DNA of 64,000 nt from Alkalihalobacillus sp. FSL W8-0930 (GCA_037965595.1 CP150183.1:682001-746000); one strand, 5' to 3'; counted from the stretch's first letter, positions 16,991-26,012 are shown. Notes: generated from the sequence alone by a model not told the origin. A program made the numbers and translations.

Positions 16991-17365
16991 ATGATGAGCA
17001 GGACCGGGATCGTTGTTCTAGGAAGTGTTTTATTAATGGTATGCTTTGGGTGCTCGGATCCGAACGAAGCTAAAAGGGTACGTTATGAAATGGAGGGTAG
17101 GCTGTTAAAGTCTGGTTCAGATAGTCAGCTCATATTGAGTGGCAATACTGGTGCAGTTTCAATGGGAAATCAAACAGGCGACGAGGAGATTTTTGATGAT
17201 CTTTCAAGTGGGGATTTTATCCGTGTGACGATTAGTGAGATCGCCGAGAGTTACCCTGGTCGGACAACGGTCTATGACCTCGAATTAATTGAGGAAGGCA
17301 CAGTGGAAGACCTTCCTCAAGATGAATTGGAAGTGTTGAATGAAATGGGTTGGACCGTTGAGTGA
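16991..17365 (+). CDS. Lipoprotein, DUF3221-like
   Basis: 124 residues: signal peptide with lipobox VCFGC (Cys about residue 21), then a small OB-like beta domain containing YEMEGRLLKSGSDSQLIL and VTISEIAESYPGRTTVYDLE, a pattern seen in DUF3221/YobA-type Bacillus lipoproteins. Role unknown. ATG 16991 is preferred over 16940 because AAAGGGGAT lies upstream and it gives a correct signal peptide. It converges on the GNAT gene 9 bp away. Confidence 0.72.
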   Translation: MMSRTGIVVLGSVLLMVCFGCSDPNEAKRVRYEMEGRLLKSGSDSQLILSGNTGAVSMGNQTGDEEIFDDLSSGDFIRVTISEIAESYPGRTTVYDLELIEEGTVEDLPQDELEVLNEMGWTVE

Positions 17366-17374
17366 GCACGCGCG

Positions 17375-17824
17375 TTAAAGCATCCGCTTCATCCCATCAT
17401 GACTCGCTTCAAACCCAAGGCGCTCATAAAAACGGTGGGCGTCTTTTCGTGTTTTATCCGTGGTTAGTTGCACCATGCTGCAATTTGCTTCTTTTGCACG
17501 TTCAAATGCATCTTCAAAAAGCTTTTCGCCAATGCGCTTGCCTCTATGCTTTTCGTCGACACGAACACCTTCAATTTGTGCGCGCTTCATCCCCATTCGC
17601 GATAGACCGGGAATGATGGTGAGCTGCAGAAACCCAAGAAGTTCTTCCTCTTCCACGGCAACTAGAATACAATTTCCTTTTTGTTCCTCTATTGCATTAA
17701 ATGCTTCGTCATATTCACTTGGCAAAGGGTCCTGGTATGATTCTCGTTTGGAGCCTAAGACGTCGTCTGCTAACATTCGAACAATTTCTGGTAGATCCTG
17801 TTTGGTTGCTTTTCTAACATTCAT
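17375..17824 (-). CDS. GNAT-family N-acetyltransferase
   Basis: 149-residue acetyltransferase: N-terminal VRKATKQDLPEIVRML, central LGFLQLTIIPG strand, acetyl-CoA loop RGKRIGEKLFEDAFERAK (Q/RxxGxG/A variant) and C-terminal DAHRFYERLGFEASHDGMK. Substrate unknown. ATG 17824 is chosen (GTGGAGG 9 bp upstream) because it begins 16 bp after the amidohydrolase stop; longer frames would overlap that gene. The two genes form a short operon divergent from a LysR regulator. Confidence 0.88.
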   Translation of the reverse strand: MNVRKATKQDLPEIVRMLADDVLGSKRESYQDPLPSEYDEAFNAIEEQKGNCILVAVEEEELLGFLQLTIIPGLSRMGMKRAQIEGVRVDEKHRGKRIGEKLFEDAFERAKEANCSMVQLTTDKTRKDAHRFYERLGFEASHDGMKRML

Positions 17825-17840
17825 AACCATCGTCCTCCAC

Positions 17841-18599
17841 TTAACTTTTATTTCCGCGGAAGTACCAATCCATTGCGTTTTGATACAGCACTTTATGAAT
17901 CGCTTCTTCATCCTTCAAACACTTTTTCACAAGATCGATGTCTGAATCCTGGAAGGGTCTTGGTGCACGGGTAGATGGTAGATCCGTTCCAAACATTAAG
18001 GCATCATTATTGATTCGATAGATGTCTTGAATCATTTCGGCTGCATCAAAATCTAATCGGCTAAACCCCGTTGCTTTTACTTTTACACCATGAGAGACAA
18101 GCTTTAATAAATCGTCTGAACCTGATTTAGATAATCCGAGGTGATCAATGGAGACGGCAGGTAATGTTGTAAGCGCATCGTAAATGTCCGCTAATCTTGC
18201 AGAATTGATGTATAACTCCGTATGCCAACCGACTAAGTCATACACTCGATTTGAGAAGGCTTCCAATTTTGATAGATCTTCTGAACCTCCTCTGTTTACA
18301 TTAAAGCGTAACCCTCTCACACCAGCTTCATTTAACTCAATGATTTCTTCATCGCTTGTTGTGTAAGGTAATTGAGTGACACCAACAAACCCACTGCCTA
18401 ATTGTTTAAGGGATTCCTTTAAATACGTCTGGTCAAATTTTTGGAAGGAGCCAGATACAATCGCGCCATTCGTGATAGATAATCTCTTGGCATCAACGGA
18501 GTAGTCTTCTGCTGTATAAGAGTCCGGTGTAAATCCTTGATTCTCGTAAATAGGAAAACGTCTATCAATAATATGTAGATGGGCATCAAAGATCTTCAT
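17841..18599 (-). CDS. Amidohydrolase-superfamily TIM-barrel hydrolase
   Basis: 252 residues with the N-terminal metal-site motif IFDAHLHIIDRRFPIY, later LRFNVNRGG, AVSIDHLGLSK (His) and a C-terminal MFGTDLPSTRAPRPF (Asp), all as in Amidohydro_2/TatD-like lactonases and decarboxylases (2-pyrone-4,6-dicarboxylate lactonase relatives). Likely hydrolyses a cyclic ester or amide of a small metabolite. ATG 18599 follows GAAGGAGAG. The divergent LysR gene is the probable regulator. Confidence 0.85.
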   Translation of the reverse strand: MKIFDAHLHIIDRRFPIYENQGFTPDSYTAEDYSVDAKRLSITNGAIVSGSFQKFDQTYLKESLKQLGSGFVGVTQLPYTTSDEEIIELNEAGVRGLRFNVNRGGSEDLSKLEAFSNRVYDLVGWHTELYINSARLADIYDALTTLPAVSIDHLGLSKSGSDDLLKLVSHGVKVKATGFSRLDFDAAEMIQDIYRINNDALMFGTDLPSTRAPRPFQDSDIDLVKKCLKDEEAIHKVLYQNAMDWYFRGNKS

Positions 18600-18685
18600 G
18601 TTTCTCTCCTTCTTTCTATGTAGGTATAGTCTCATCTTATCAAAAGCGATAGAATAAGAAAAAGACAAAAATCTTCTTCATTTTA

Positions 18686-18700
18686 ATAAGAAAAACTTAT
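18686..18700 (+). promoter_or_regulatory. Candidate LysR box in the divergent promoter region
   Basis: Palindrome ATAAGAAAAACTTAT (arms ATAAG / CTTAT, T-N11-A form) lies 19 bp before the lysR start and about 85 bp before the amidohydrolase start. This is the classical LTTR half-site arrangement in an intergenic region between regulator and target. Not tested. Confidence 0.45.
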
Positions 18701-18718
18701 AGTAAGGGTGGACTGAGT

Positions 18719-19558
18719 ATGAAGGTAGACGATCATCAATTAATTGTTGCGTTATCAGAAGCTGGTACGATTAAAGAAGCATCTAAAGCGCTTTTAATAT
18801 CACAGCCTGCAGTTAGTCAACGACTTAAAAGTATCGAAGCCTATTGGGGAAAGCCGTTGTTTATTCGTACACCTAAAAAGCTAATCCCAACGCCGAATGG
18901 AGAGAAGGTCATTTCATTCTCTAGAAACATGATGAATGAGACGGACCAGGTTATGAATGCATTATCGATGGAGTCAGGTACGGTTGAAGGTACGTTATCA
19001 TTGGGTGTTTCTTCAACGATTGGCCAGTATTATCTTCCAGCTGTGCTGGGTGATTTTATTACGAACTATCCAAAAGTAAATATTGAGCTTTTTACTGGAT
19101 TATCAAGTGAAGTAATTGGGCAGCATGAGGGATTTCATGTATTCATTACTCGAGGAAACAAACCAAAGACTCATTCATTTCTTCTGTTAGAAGAGAGATT
19201 GTATTTATTGAGGAAGGTAGAGGCGCAATCAAATGTATTAATCGAATTTCAAACAGATTCAAGTTTCCAAACGATTGTTAACCAATGGTTTATTCAGCAT
19301 CCAGAGCAACATGTGTCAACGAAAGTTAAGGTTGATCAGATGGAAACCTCTAAACAGCTGCTGAAACACGGAATTGGAGCCACTGTTCTGCCGGAGCTTG
19401 CTGTAGGTGACTTAGACCTATCAGATTATCATGTGACCTTGTTATCAAATGAAGATGAACAAATCATTCGGAAAACGTGGGTAAGCTATTCAGAATATGC
19501 CGGGTCATTCCCTCAGGTACAAGCGTTTTTAGCATTTATTCGTTCGTACAACAAGTAA
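18719..19558 (+). CDS. LysR-family transcriptional regulator
   Basis: 279-residue LTTR with an N-terminal HTH (LSEAGTIKEASKALLISQPAVSQRLKSIE) and effector domain starting with GTLSLGVSSTIGQYYLPAVL. Divergent from the amidohydrolase-GNAT pair, so it probably activates or represses that operon and itself. The second lobe is somewhat shortened relative to the usual 290-300 residues. Ligand unknown. Confidence 0.92.
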   Translation: MKVDDHQLIVALSEAGTIKEASKALLISQPAVSQRLKSIEAYWGKPLFIRTPKKLIPTPNGEKVISFSRNMMNETDQVMNALSMESGTVEGTLSLGVSSTIGQYYLPAVLGDFITNYPKVNIELFTGLSSEVIGQHEGFHVFITRGNKPKTHSFLLLEERLYLLRKVEAQSNVLIEFQTDSSFQTIVNQWFIQHPEQHVSTKVKVDQMETSKQLLKHGIGATVLPELAVGDLDLSDYHVTLLSNEDEQIIRKTWVSYSEYAGSFPQVQAFLAFIRSYNK

Positions 19559-19600
19559 AAAAACCGTACTAGTCCGTAGAGCTAGTGCGGTTTTGGTCTT
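19558..19600. terminator. Bidirectional intrinsic terminator
   Basis: Hairpin AAAACCGTACTAG / CTAGTGCGGTTTT with T-rich flank, between the convergent lysR gene and the small membrane protein gene; it overlaps the last codons of the latter. Confidence 0.85.
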
Positions 19601-19772
19601 TTTTAAATAATTTGTATAATTGTCGAGTAGATAATGCCCCTATCAGGATTCCTGTAAACACTACATTTTGTGCTTTCTCTAGAGGAATAATACTAAGCTG
19701 AACCATTGATATAATAAGAATGGAAAATGCGACAAGAACCAAATGAAGGATAAATTTTGTTTCATCTTTCAT
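19569..19772 (-). CDS. Small two-helix membrane protein, hypothetical
   Basis: 67 residues with two hydrophobic helices (FILHLVLVAFSILIISMVQL and NVVFTGILIGALSTRQLY) and a basic/polar C terminus. ATG is preceded by AGGAGATAACC on the minus strand. Its 3' end is built into the terminator hairpin shared with lysR. No family recognised. Confidence 0.68.
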   Translation of the reverse strand: MKDETKFILHLVLVAFSILIISMVQLSIIPLEKAQNVVFTGILIGALSTRQLYKLFKKDQNRTSSTD

Positions 19773-19949
19773 AACGGTTATCTCCTATCTTTCACTTTAT
19801 GTGATATTGTTATTGCTCATTATATCACATTTATAGATTCAAATAGAAATGTACATCATTCTTTATGAAATCTTTATTAATTTAAGTCATTTGTTTGTAG
19901 ACAGATTATCAAACGTATAATAGGAATGATTGAACAAGGAGGAATTGTA

Positions 19950-20537
19950 ATGAATCAAAACTCAAAGGTAGATGCTTTTTTAGAAAGGGAAAATAAATGG
20001 AAGGAAGAGTTTACCGCACTTCGCCACATCGTTTGTACAGCTGAAGTTGTTGAAGAGTTTAAGTGGGGTAACCCTTGTTATACAGTGAACGGAAAAAATG
20101 TCGTGTTGATTCATGGATTCAAAGAGTATTGTGCTCTCCTATTCATGAAAGGAGCCCTGCTTACAGATACAGATGGACTACTTGTTCAACAAACAGAAAA
20201 TGTACAAGCAGCCAGGCAGATACGGTTTAAAGATCTACAAGAGGTTGAAAAGAACAGAGAAAAGATCATCGCGTACATAAATCAGGTGATTGAAGTAGAA
20301 AAGGCCGGATTAAAAGTGGAATTAAATCTCGATACAGAAAAGACAATTCCTTTAGAGCTCGAGCAGAAGTTTGATGAGAATCCAGACCTAGAAGAAGCCT
20401 TTAAAAAGTTGACGCCAGGACGCCAGCGGGCATATCTATTGTACTTCTCACAAGCGAAACAAGCCAAGACTAGAGTGACGAGAATTGAAAAATATGTCCA
20501 ACATATTCTAGATGGAAAAGGGTTGAAGGATGAATAG
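19950..20537 (+). CDS. YdeI/DUF1801-family protein
   Basis: 195 residues with the DUF1801/YdeI architecture: N-terminal alpha/beta domain with VVEEFKWGNPCYTVNGKNVVLIHGFKEYCALLF and C-terminal helical tail ELEQKFDENPDLEEAFKKLTPGRQRAYLLYFSQAKQ, the stretch annotated in relatives as bacteriocin-protection/OmdA-like. The biochemical activity of the family is not established. ATG 19950 follows AAGGAGGAATTGTA. Single-gene unit ended by a terminator. Confidence 0.88.
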   Translation: MNQNSKVDAFLERENKWKEEFTALRHIVCTAEVVEEFKWGNPCYTVNGKNVVLIHGFKEYCALLFMKGALLTDTDGLLVQQTENVQAARQIRFKDLQEVEKNREKIIAYINQVIEVEKAGLKVELNLDTEKTIPLELEQKFDENPDLEEAFKKLTPGRQRAYLLYFSQAKQAKTRVTRIEKYVQHILDGKGLKDE

Positions 20538-20547
20538 AAAGAGAACG

Positions 20548-20595
20548 AAAGACCCTTAAGGCTAGGATTTCATTTCCTGACTAGGGGTCTTTTTA
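20548..20595. terminator. Bidirectional intrinsic terminator
   Basis: Interrupted hairpin AAAGACCC...CTAG / CTAG...GGGTCTTTTT between the convergent ydeI-like and araC-type genes, with T-runs usable in both directions. Confidence 0.75.
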
Positions 20596-21440
20596 AATAA
20601 TCGAGTGTACTCTCTGCTGAATTGGGACGGGCTTTCGTAGCCTACTTTGTAGGCGATGCTTGCTATATCTGCTGTCTCAGTTAATAACAGACGTCTCGCT
20701 TCATTTAATCTTAACTGCTTTTGATATTGTATTGGACTCATAGCTGTTACTTCTTTAAATTGCTTATGTAAGGTAGACGTGCTTACATTTGCTATGGTTG
20801 CTAATTCCTCCACTTTCATTGGTTGATCGTACGTACGTAATAAGTATGTAATCACCTCCTTCATCCTAAAAGCAAGGCTTCCTTCTACGACCATTTGTTT
20901 TAACATCGTCCCATGTGAACTATCTAAAAGCCAATACATGATTTCTTTCTTTAGAATTGGCGCGAGTCCTGTAATGTGAGAAGGATCCTTAAGTAAAAAA
21001 GTAAGTCTGGTCAGAGCATCGACTAATGGATGGTTGATTTGCTTCACAAACATCGCGCGATTCGTTTCTTTTCCCTTTAACGTTCGTGTTTGCTCTGACT
21101 GATCCATTAACTCAAAAATCTCTGCCAACGTAAATTCAATCTTAATTGCTATATAGGGTAGATCTTTTGTTGCATGGACTACCTGTCCAATAACAGGCAA
21201 ATCAAAGGCACCCACAATGTAATCGCCAGCACGATATGAGAAGTGCTGACTGCCCATGTTCATTTCTTTTTGACCTTGCAGGACAAGACAAAACGAAGGT
21301 TCGTTTACTCGTGGAATGGGTTGGGTGGGCTCAGATTCGCGAATGAGAGATAGTGATGGGATCACGGTTTTATGTACTCCATCTGTCATTAAATGTTTAA
21401 TGACAAAATGTCTAAGCCTAGTGAGTTGCGAATCACACAT
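20562..21440 (-). CDS. AraC-family regulator with AraC_N domain
   Basis: 292 residues: N-terminal cupin-like domain (IPRVNEPSFCLVLQGQKEM) of the AraC_N/PF06719 type and a C-terminal double HTH (VEELATIANVSTSTLHKQFK; IASIAYKVGYESPSQFSREYTRLFKKTPS). Members with this architecture are commonly divergent from oxidoreductase genes, and here an aldo-keto reductase starts 156 bp away in the opposite direction, the likely target. Inducer unknown. Confidence 0.92.
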   Translation of the reverse strand: MCDSQLTRLRHFVIKHLMTDGVHKTVIPSLSLIRESEPTQPIPRVNEPSFCLVLQGQKEMNMGSQHFSYRAGDYIVGAFDLPVIGQVVHATKDLPYIAIKIEFTLAEIFELMDQSEQTRTLKGKETNRAMFVKQINHPLVDALTRLTFLLKDPSHITGLAPILKKEIMYWLLDSSHGTMLKQMVVEGSLAFRMKEVITYLLRTYDQPMKVEELATIANVSTSTLHKQFKEVTAMSPIQYQKQLRLNEARRLLLTETADIASIAYKVGYESPSQFSREYTRLFKKTPSQEMKS

Positions 21441-21596
21441 GTTTTTATTCTCCTTTTTACTAAGAAGTATACGTTGAAAAGAAGGTACATGGAAGCAATG
21501 TAAGAGGAATAGGCAAGAACAGAATAGCTTTAGGTTAAGAGTTCTTAGTAAATCATGTCATACTTAGATAAATGCTAGAAAGGATAGGTGAGTAGA

Positions 21597-22577
21597 ATGG
21601 AGTATGTCAAACTGGGTAAGACAGGTTTAGATGTTTCTCGCTTATGTTTAGGCTGTATGGGATTTGGTGATTCTACCAAATGGATTCATGATTGGGTGCT
21701 AAAAGAATCAGATTCTCGTAGTGTGATTAAAAAAGCACTCGATTTGGGAATCAACTTTTTTGATACGGCCAATGTGTATTCGCTCGGTACAAGTGAAGAG
21801 TATGTCGGAAGAGCGTTAAAGGAACTAGCTCGTCGTGAGGAGATTGTTCTTGCAACAAAAGTTCATGGGAAGATGCACGATGGCCCAAACGGATCTGGAC
21901 TGTCAAGAAAAGCCATCATGAATGAGATTGATAATAGTCTTAAACGACTAGAAACGGATTACGTTGATTTGTACATTATTCATCGGTGGGATGAGCACAC
22001 ACCGATTGAAGAAACCATGGAGGCGTTACACGACGTCGTGAAATTAGGAAAAGCAAGATATATCGGGGCATCTGCCATGTATGCTTGGCAATTCCAAAAG
22101 GCATTACATGTCGCGGAGAAAAATGGATGGACACGATTTGTTTCCATGCAGAATCACTTGAACCTTATTTACCGGGAGGAAGAGAGAGAAATGCTGCCGC
22201 TTTGTGTGGAAGAAGGGATAGGGGTTACTCCATATAGTCCACTTGCCTCGGGACGCTTAACCCGTGATGTAACCGTATCTACAAAGCGCTCGCAATCCGA
22301 TCAAGTACAAAAGTCCAAGTACGATGGAACGGTAGCCACAGATCAAATCATCGTGGAGAGAGTGGCGGATCTTGCACTTAAATATGGGGTGCCTCGTTCT
22401 CGCATTGCCATTGCTTGGCTGCTACAGAAGGAAGCTGTTACTGCACCTATTATTGGGGCGACAAAGGAGCAGCATCTAGTGGATGCAGTCGGAGCGCTTG
22501 AGGTTGAGCTTTTACCAGAAGATATAGCTTATCTGGAAGAGTGCTATATGCCACATCAGATCGTTGGTCATAAATAA
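21597..22577 (+). CDS. Aldo/keto reductase
   Basis: 326-residue NADPH-dependent (alpha/beta)8 barrel. Catalytic tetrad regions are visible: FFDTANVYSLGTSEEYVG (Asp, Tyr), EEIVLATKVHGK (Lys) and DYVDLYIIHRWDEHTP (His); the cofactor site is the C-terminal APIIGATKEQHL. Close to the plant Kvbeta/YghZ-like AKR group acting on small aldehydes. ATG 21597 is chosen with AGGTGAG 5 bp upstream; GTG 21588 is a possible alternative. Divergent AraC regulator upstream, terminator downstream. Confidence 0.92.
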   Translation: MEYVKLGKTGLDVSRLCLGCMGFGDSTKWIHDWVLKESDSRSVIKKALDLGINFFDTANVYSLGTSEEYVGRALKELARREEIVLATKVHGKMHDGPNGSGLSRKAIMNEIDNSLKRLETDYVDLYIIHRWDEHTPIEETMEALHDVVKLGKARYIGASAMYAWQFQKALHVAEKNGWTRFVSMQNHLNLIYREEEREMLPLCVEEGIGVTPYSPLASGRLTRDVTVSTKRSQSDQVQKSKYDGTVATDQIIVERVADLALKYGVPRSRIAIAWLLQKEAVTAPIIGATKEQHLVDAVGALEVELLPEDIAYLEECYMPHQIVGHK

Positions 22578-22588
22578 ACGCCAAAACG

Positions 22589-22623
22589 CCGTACTTGTTT
22601 ATTCAAACGAGTACGGTTTTTTC
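22589..22623 (+). terminator. Intrinsic terminator
   Basis: Hairpin CCGTACTTGTTT / AAACGAGTACGG with loop ATTC and six T, after the aldo/keto reductase gene. Confidence 0.9.
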
Positions 22624-22670
22624 ATTTTATGAAGGAGTCAGAAAAGAAAAAGAGAAGGTAGTACATGAAT

Positions 22671-22684
22671 TGTAAGCGTTTTTA
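22671..22684 (+). promoter_or_regulatory. cre box (CcpA site), 13 of 14 positions
   Basis: TGTAAGCGTTTTTA matches the Bacillus catabolite responsive element TGWAANCGNTNWCA at all but one position and lies 20-45 bp upstream of the GH140-like gene, where CcpA binding would block transcription when glucose is present. Confidence 0.68.
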
Positions 22685-22713
22685 TAATCTTGAGTTCAGA
22701 GGGGGAGATTACA

Positions 22714-24045
22714 CTGACTAAACCATGGGAAGCTGGGAAGCTCGCTGTCCATCCCAATCAAACCTATCTAGTCAATGGGGACCAACCATTTTTCTGGTTA
22801 GGGGATACTGCTTGGACGCTTTTTCAACGGTTATCCATCCATCATGCAAAAACGTACCTAATCAATCGAAAAGAAAAGGGTTTTAATGTGATTCAGTCTA
22901 TTCTCATCAACGTGGCGCATAAGGAGGACCCTGTCAGTCATCAACAAATCGAGAACGAAGATGTGTTAAAAACCATTGCTCCTGAGAATGATTCATATTG
23001 GAAGCGAGTGGTGGAGCTTGTTGATTTTGCAGCTAGTGAAGGCTTGTACTTCGCGCTTTTACCTGTATGGGGAAAGGTGGCTAAAAAGGGCTTTCTACAT
23101 GAACGTAATGTAGAGGCATATGCGGATTTCTTAGCTGAAACATTCAAAGATAAACCGAATATTCTCTGGTTACTAGGTGGAGATACAAGGGGAGACCTTG
23201 AACCTAAGCTTTGGAATGTATTTGGCCAAAAGCTGAAGGCAAGTATGCCGGACATGTTGGTTGGCTATCATCCCTTTGGGCGGACGTCATCCTCGTATTG
23301 GTTTCATGATAAGGAGTGGCTTGATATTAACATGTTCCAATCAGGTCATCGCAGATACGATCAACCCGCACTCCAGTCGTGGGACGACGCATATGCACAG
23401 GAGCCTTGGTACGGTGAAGATAATTGGCAGTATGTGTTGCATGACCTTGAAAAAGCTCCGACCAAGCCTGTAATTGATGGGGAGCCCTCATATGAACAAA
23501 TTCCACAGGGGTTACATGATTCCTCCGAACCTTATTGGCAGGCGCATCACACACGTAGATATGCATATTGGTCTGTACTATCTGGAGCGTTTGGGCACAC
23601 CTATGGACATAATGCCATCTTTCAGTTTAACGGGGCAGGGTATAAGTCAGAGTACGGGGTGAATGCGACGTGGGCTGAGGCGCTACATGCAAGTGGAGGC
23701 AGCCAAATGCAATATCTAAAAGAGTTGATGCTTGAGATTCAATTTCAAGAATGTGAACAGATTCAATCGATATTGTATCCAGAGGAAGCGTCGGAGCCAA
23801 AGGAAGATAAAGTCTTAGCCTTTGGAAGTGACCAGCATCTTGTTGTGTATACGTACAGTGGTAAAAGCTTCTCACTTCATAAACCCGAAACAACTATGAA
23901 TTACAAAGTCTATTGGATTGACCCTGTGAATGGCAGCAGAAGCTATACTGGTCTCTATTCGTTAAATGATGTCGTAACGTTCCATCCACCACCAAAGACT
24001 TCCGACTTTACAGACTGGGTGTTGCTGCTTGCTGCAACTGAATAG
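22714..24045 (+). CDS. DUF4038/GH140-like glycoside hydrolase (apiosidase-type)
   Basis: About 443 residues, (beta/alpha)8 barrel of the DUF4038 plus C-terminal DUF5060-like beta domain type. The signature NGDQPFFWLGDTAWTLFQRLS is followed by KGFNVIQSILI, IDGEPSYEQ (catalytic Glu region) and AYWSVLSGAFGHTYGHNAIFQ. GH140 enzymes remove apiose from rhamnogalacturonan-II side chains; related families act on other plant glycans. No signal peptide, so cytoplasmic. The start is unusual: GAGGGGGAG (22698-22706) points to CTG 22714 or ATT 22708; the only standard codon, TTG 22690, precedes that site. Likely repressed by CcpA. Confidence 0.82.
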   Translation: MTKPWEAGKLAVHPNQTYLVNGDQPFFWLGDTAWTLFQRLSIHHAKTYLINRKEKGFNVIQSILINVAHKEDPVSHQQIENEDVLKTIAPENDSYWKRVVELVDFAASEGLYFALLPVWGKVAKKGFLHERNVEAYADFLAETFKDKPNILWLLGGDTRGDLEPKLWNVFGQKLKASMPDMLVGYHPFGRTSSSYWFHDKEWLDINMFQSGHRRYDQPALQSWDDAYAQEPWYGEDNWQYVLHDLEKAPTKPVIDGEPSYEQIPQGLHDSSEPYWQAHHTRRYAYWSVLSGAFGHTYGHNAIFQFNGAGYKSEYGVNATWAEALHASGGSQMQYLKELMLEIQFQECEQIQSILYPEEASEPKEDKVLAFGSDQHLVVYTYSGKSFSLHKPETTMNYKVYWIDPVNGSRSYTGLYSLNDVVTFHPPPKTSDFTDWVLLLAATE

Positions 24046-24172
24046 AGAAGGGAGAAGGGGGCGCTGTGAGGTGTCCTTTTTCAATTGGAATGTCCTGTCA
24101 TTTTAGTATTGAAGCTAATTGGAGAAAGATGGTAGGCTAGAAAGAGGTGGAACAAATGAGAAGGAGGAAACC

Positions 24173-24430
24173 ATGAGAATTTGGTATTCATATGTTTTTC
24201 TCGGATTAACCATACTATTAAGTTTCCGATTATTTGTTGATCATGGATTTTGGATTCCGTTTCTTTTCTTATTGTTCCTTAATGTTCTTTGTTTGATCAG
24301 GGAACGCGCTTTGCTGAGAAAACTGAAGGAAAATCAGGAAAAGGACCGTCAATTGGAATATGCAAAGTTAGCTATTACGCAGGTTGGGTTAACAATTGTG
24401 TTGTTTATAGTGGTTGTTATTGTGATTTGA
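24173..24430 (+). CDS. Small membrane protein, hypothetical
   Basis: 85 residues: two N-terminal hydrophobic helices, a charged helix RERALLRKLKENQEKDRQLEY and a strongly hydrophobic C-terminal helix (LTIVLFIVVVIVI). ATG 24173 follows AGGAGG with a 5-base gap. No recognised family. The following kinase gene begins 10 bp later, so the two are probably cotranscribed. The 24046-24172 gap shows nothing else. Confidence 0.68.
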   Translation: MRIWYSYVFLGLTILLSFRLFVDHGFWIPFLFLLFLNVLCLIRERALLRKLKENQEKDRQLEYAKLAITQVGLTIVLFIVVVIVI

Positions 24431-24440
24431 GGAGGTTTTT

Positions 24441-25697
24441 GTGAATATTCACTTGTTGCTTTATAACTTGACACAAGATCGTATGCTTTTTATGAAAGAA
24501 AAAACGCAGATATTTCTTCCTTCCTTTATTACAAAACCGTTTCATATCGCTGAGACCACAGTCATCAATGACTATCTCTTTAATGAGTATCAACTACAAA
24601 CAAATGTGGTCAGATGTCTTGATCAGGGTCCTACTCAAAGAGTGTACGAAGTAGAACTGCTTACTCCGGTTTTAGAAGATGATCAAAACATGGTATGGGC
24701 ACCTCCCGCATGCCAAGAGAATAGAACCTTCTTGGCACAAGACCAGCAGTGGATTCTTGATCTCTGGTTAGCTAGTCAACCTTCCAACGTACCATGGATG
24801 CGATATGGATGGAGAGAGTGCGTTGAGGATTGGATGAGCCATACTTTAACGGAAATGAATCTCAAGATCACACAGAACCGGAATTGGGGGAAGTGTTCAC
24901 TTTATCAGGTAGAGACGGAAACAGATAATTATTATATTAAAGCGGCCCCTGAGCTATTTAAACATGAACCGTTTGTTCATAGTCAACTAGGTGATTACGC
25001 CCCTCAAATCTTGTCTATACATAAAGATGTTTCGATGTACGTAATGAAAGGGTTAAAAGGTACGTTACTAGGATACTCAAGGCAATTTAACCATTGGAAA
25101 GAGACGGTTAGGAGGATGGCTTCTGTTCAGAAAAGATACGTATCAGGAGATCTGCTAACTCAAGTGGAAGTACCAGTTCGACCTTTGACTGAGGTATTAA
25201 GCGAACAATCTTTATGTATAGCCATGCGAATGTTAGAAAAAGAGATCCCTTCAAATGAATATCAGCTCATTTCCTCGACCATACCTGCAGTTCAGGCTAC
25301 GGTACAAATACTTTTAAGGAAAATGCCACTTTCACTTGATCATGGTGATCTATTTGGAGGAAATGTCATCGTTGAGCAGAACATCCCTTATATAATCGAC
25401 TGGTCTGACAGTTCCATTACGCATCCCTTTTTAAGTGTTGTTCAGCTATTCGATGAAGTGATGAGCATTTTTTCTGAGGCAGCAGCGGAGGAATTACTTT
25501 GTTATTATCTAGATTTTTGGACAGAGTATGGTTCTGAATCTCAGTTAAAAGAAGAGTTTCACACCATTCAAAAATTAGAGCCAGTTTTTTATTTAGTTGT
25601 TCATTTACTTTACATTTTTCCCGCGTTTACTGAAAACGTTGAAAAAGATCGCATCGTTCAAGAGTATTTCTTACAGTGGACAACACATTTTCAATAA
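24441..25697 (+). CDS. APH-fold phosphotransferase
   Basis: 418 residues. The C-terminal half is an aminoglycoside/choline-kinase fold: LDHGDLFGGNVIV (catalytic Asp, Asn) and PYIIDWSDSSITHPFLSV (metal Asp). The N-terminal about 150 residues do not match the usual small lobe and include a strand-rich part (VYEVELLTPVLEDDQNMVWAPP) reminiscent of a NUDIX-like or regulatory extension; this is not certain. Substrate unknown. GTG start with GAGGAGG upstream. Confidence 0.75.
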   Translation: MNIHLLLYNLTQDRMLFMKEKTQIFLPSFITKPFHIAETTVINDYLFNEYQLQTNVVRCLDQGPTQRVYEVELLTPVLEDDQNMVWAPPACQENRTFLAQDQQWILDLWLASQPSNVPWMRYGWRECVEDWMSHTLTEMNLKITQNRNWGKCSLYQVETETDNYYIKAAPELFKHEPFVHSQLGDYAPQILSIHKDVSMYVMKGLKGTLLGYSRQFNHWKETVRRMASVQKRYVSGDLLTQVEVPVRPLTEVLSEQSLCIAMRMLEKEIPSNEYQLISSTIPAVQATVQILLRKMPLSLDHGDLFGGNVIVEQNIPYIIDWSDSSITHPFLSVVQLFDEVMSIFSEAAAEELLCYYLDFWTEYGSESQLKEEFHTIQKLEPVFYLVVHLLYIFPAFTENVEKDRIVQEYFLQWTTHFQ

Positions 25698-25712
25698 GGA
25701 GTGATTCGAGAT

Positions 25713-26012
25713 ATGCCTACATGCAATCATTGTGGAGCACAGTGGACTTGGTGGCAGACATTAAAGCGTTCATTTACAATTAGTCCGGGTATGCCTTGTC
25801 CAAAGTGTGAGAAGGAACAATTTGTGACGAAGCGATCGAAGAAGAAAAGCGGACTATTAGGTTTTATTTTTCCTCTCATGTTACCTATTGTGACAATGCT
25901 ACAAGTTCCAGTAATGCTTATTCTGTTCATCTATCCTAGCTTGTTCTTACTACTTATCAGCTTGTATCCATTCCTTATTGAATTCTCCAATGAGGAAGAA
26001 TTTATGTTCTAG
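25713..26012 (+). CDS. Zinc-ribbon membrane protein (CxxC...CxxC, TIGR04104-like)
   Basis: 99 residues: N-terminal zinc ribbon with two CxxC pairs (TCNHCGAQWTWWQTLKRSF and MPCPKCEKEQF), a basic linker RSKKKSG, then two hydrophobic helices separated by VPVM. This matches the Bacillus family of cxxc_20_cxxc proteins, whose function is unknown. ATG 25713 has AAGGAG about 11 bp upstream; a GTG at 25701 overlaps that site. Follows the kinase by 15 bp. Confidence 0.8.
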   Translation: MPTCNHCGAQWTWWQTLKRSFTISPGMPCPKCEKEQFVTKRSKKKSGLLGFIFPLMLPIVTMLQVPVMLILFIYPSLFLLLISLYPFLIEFSNEEEFMF

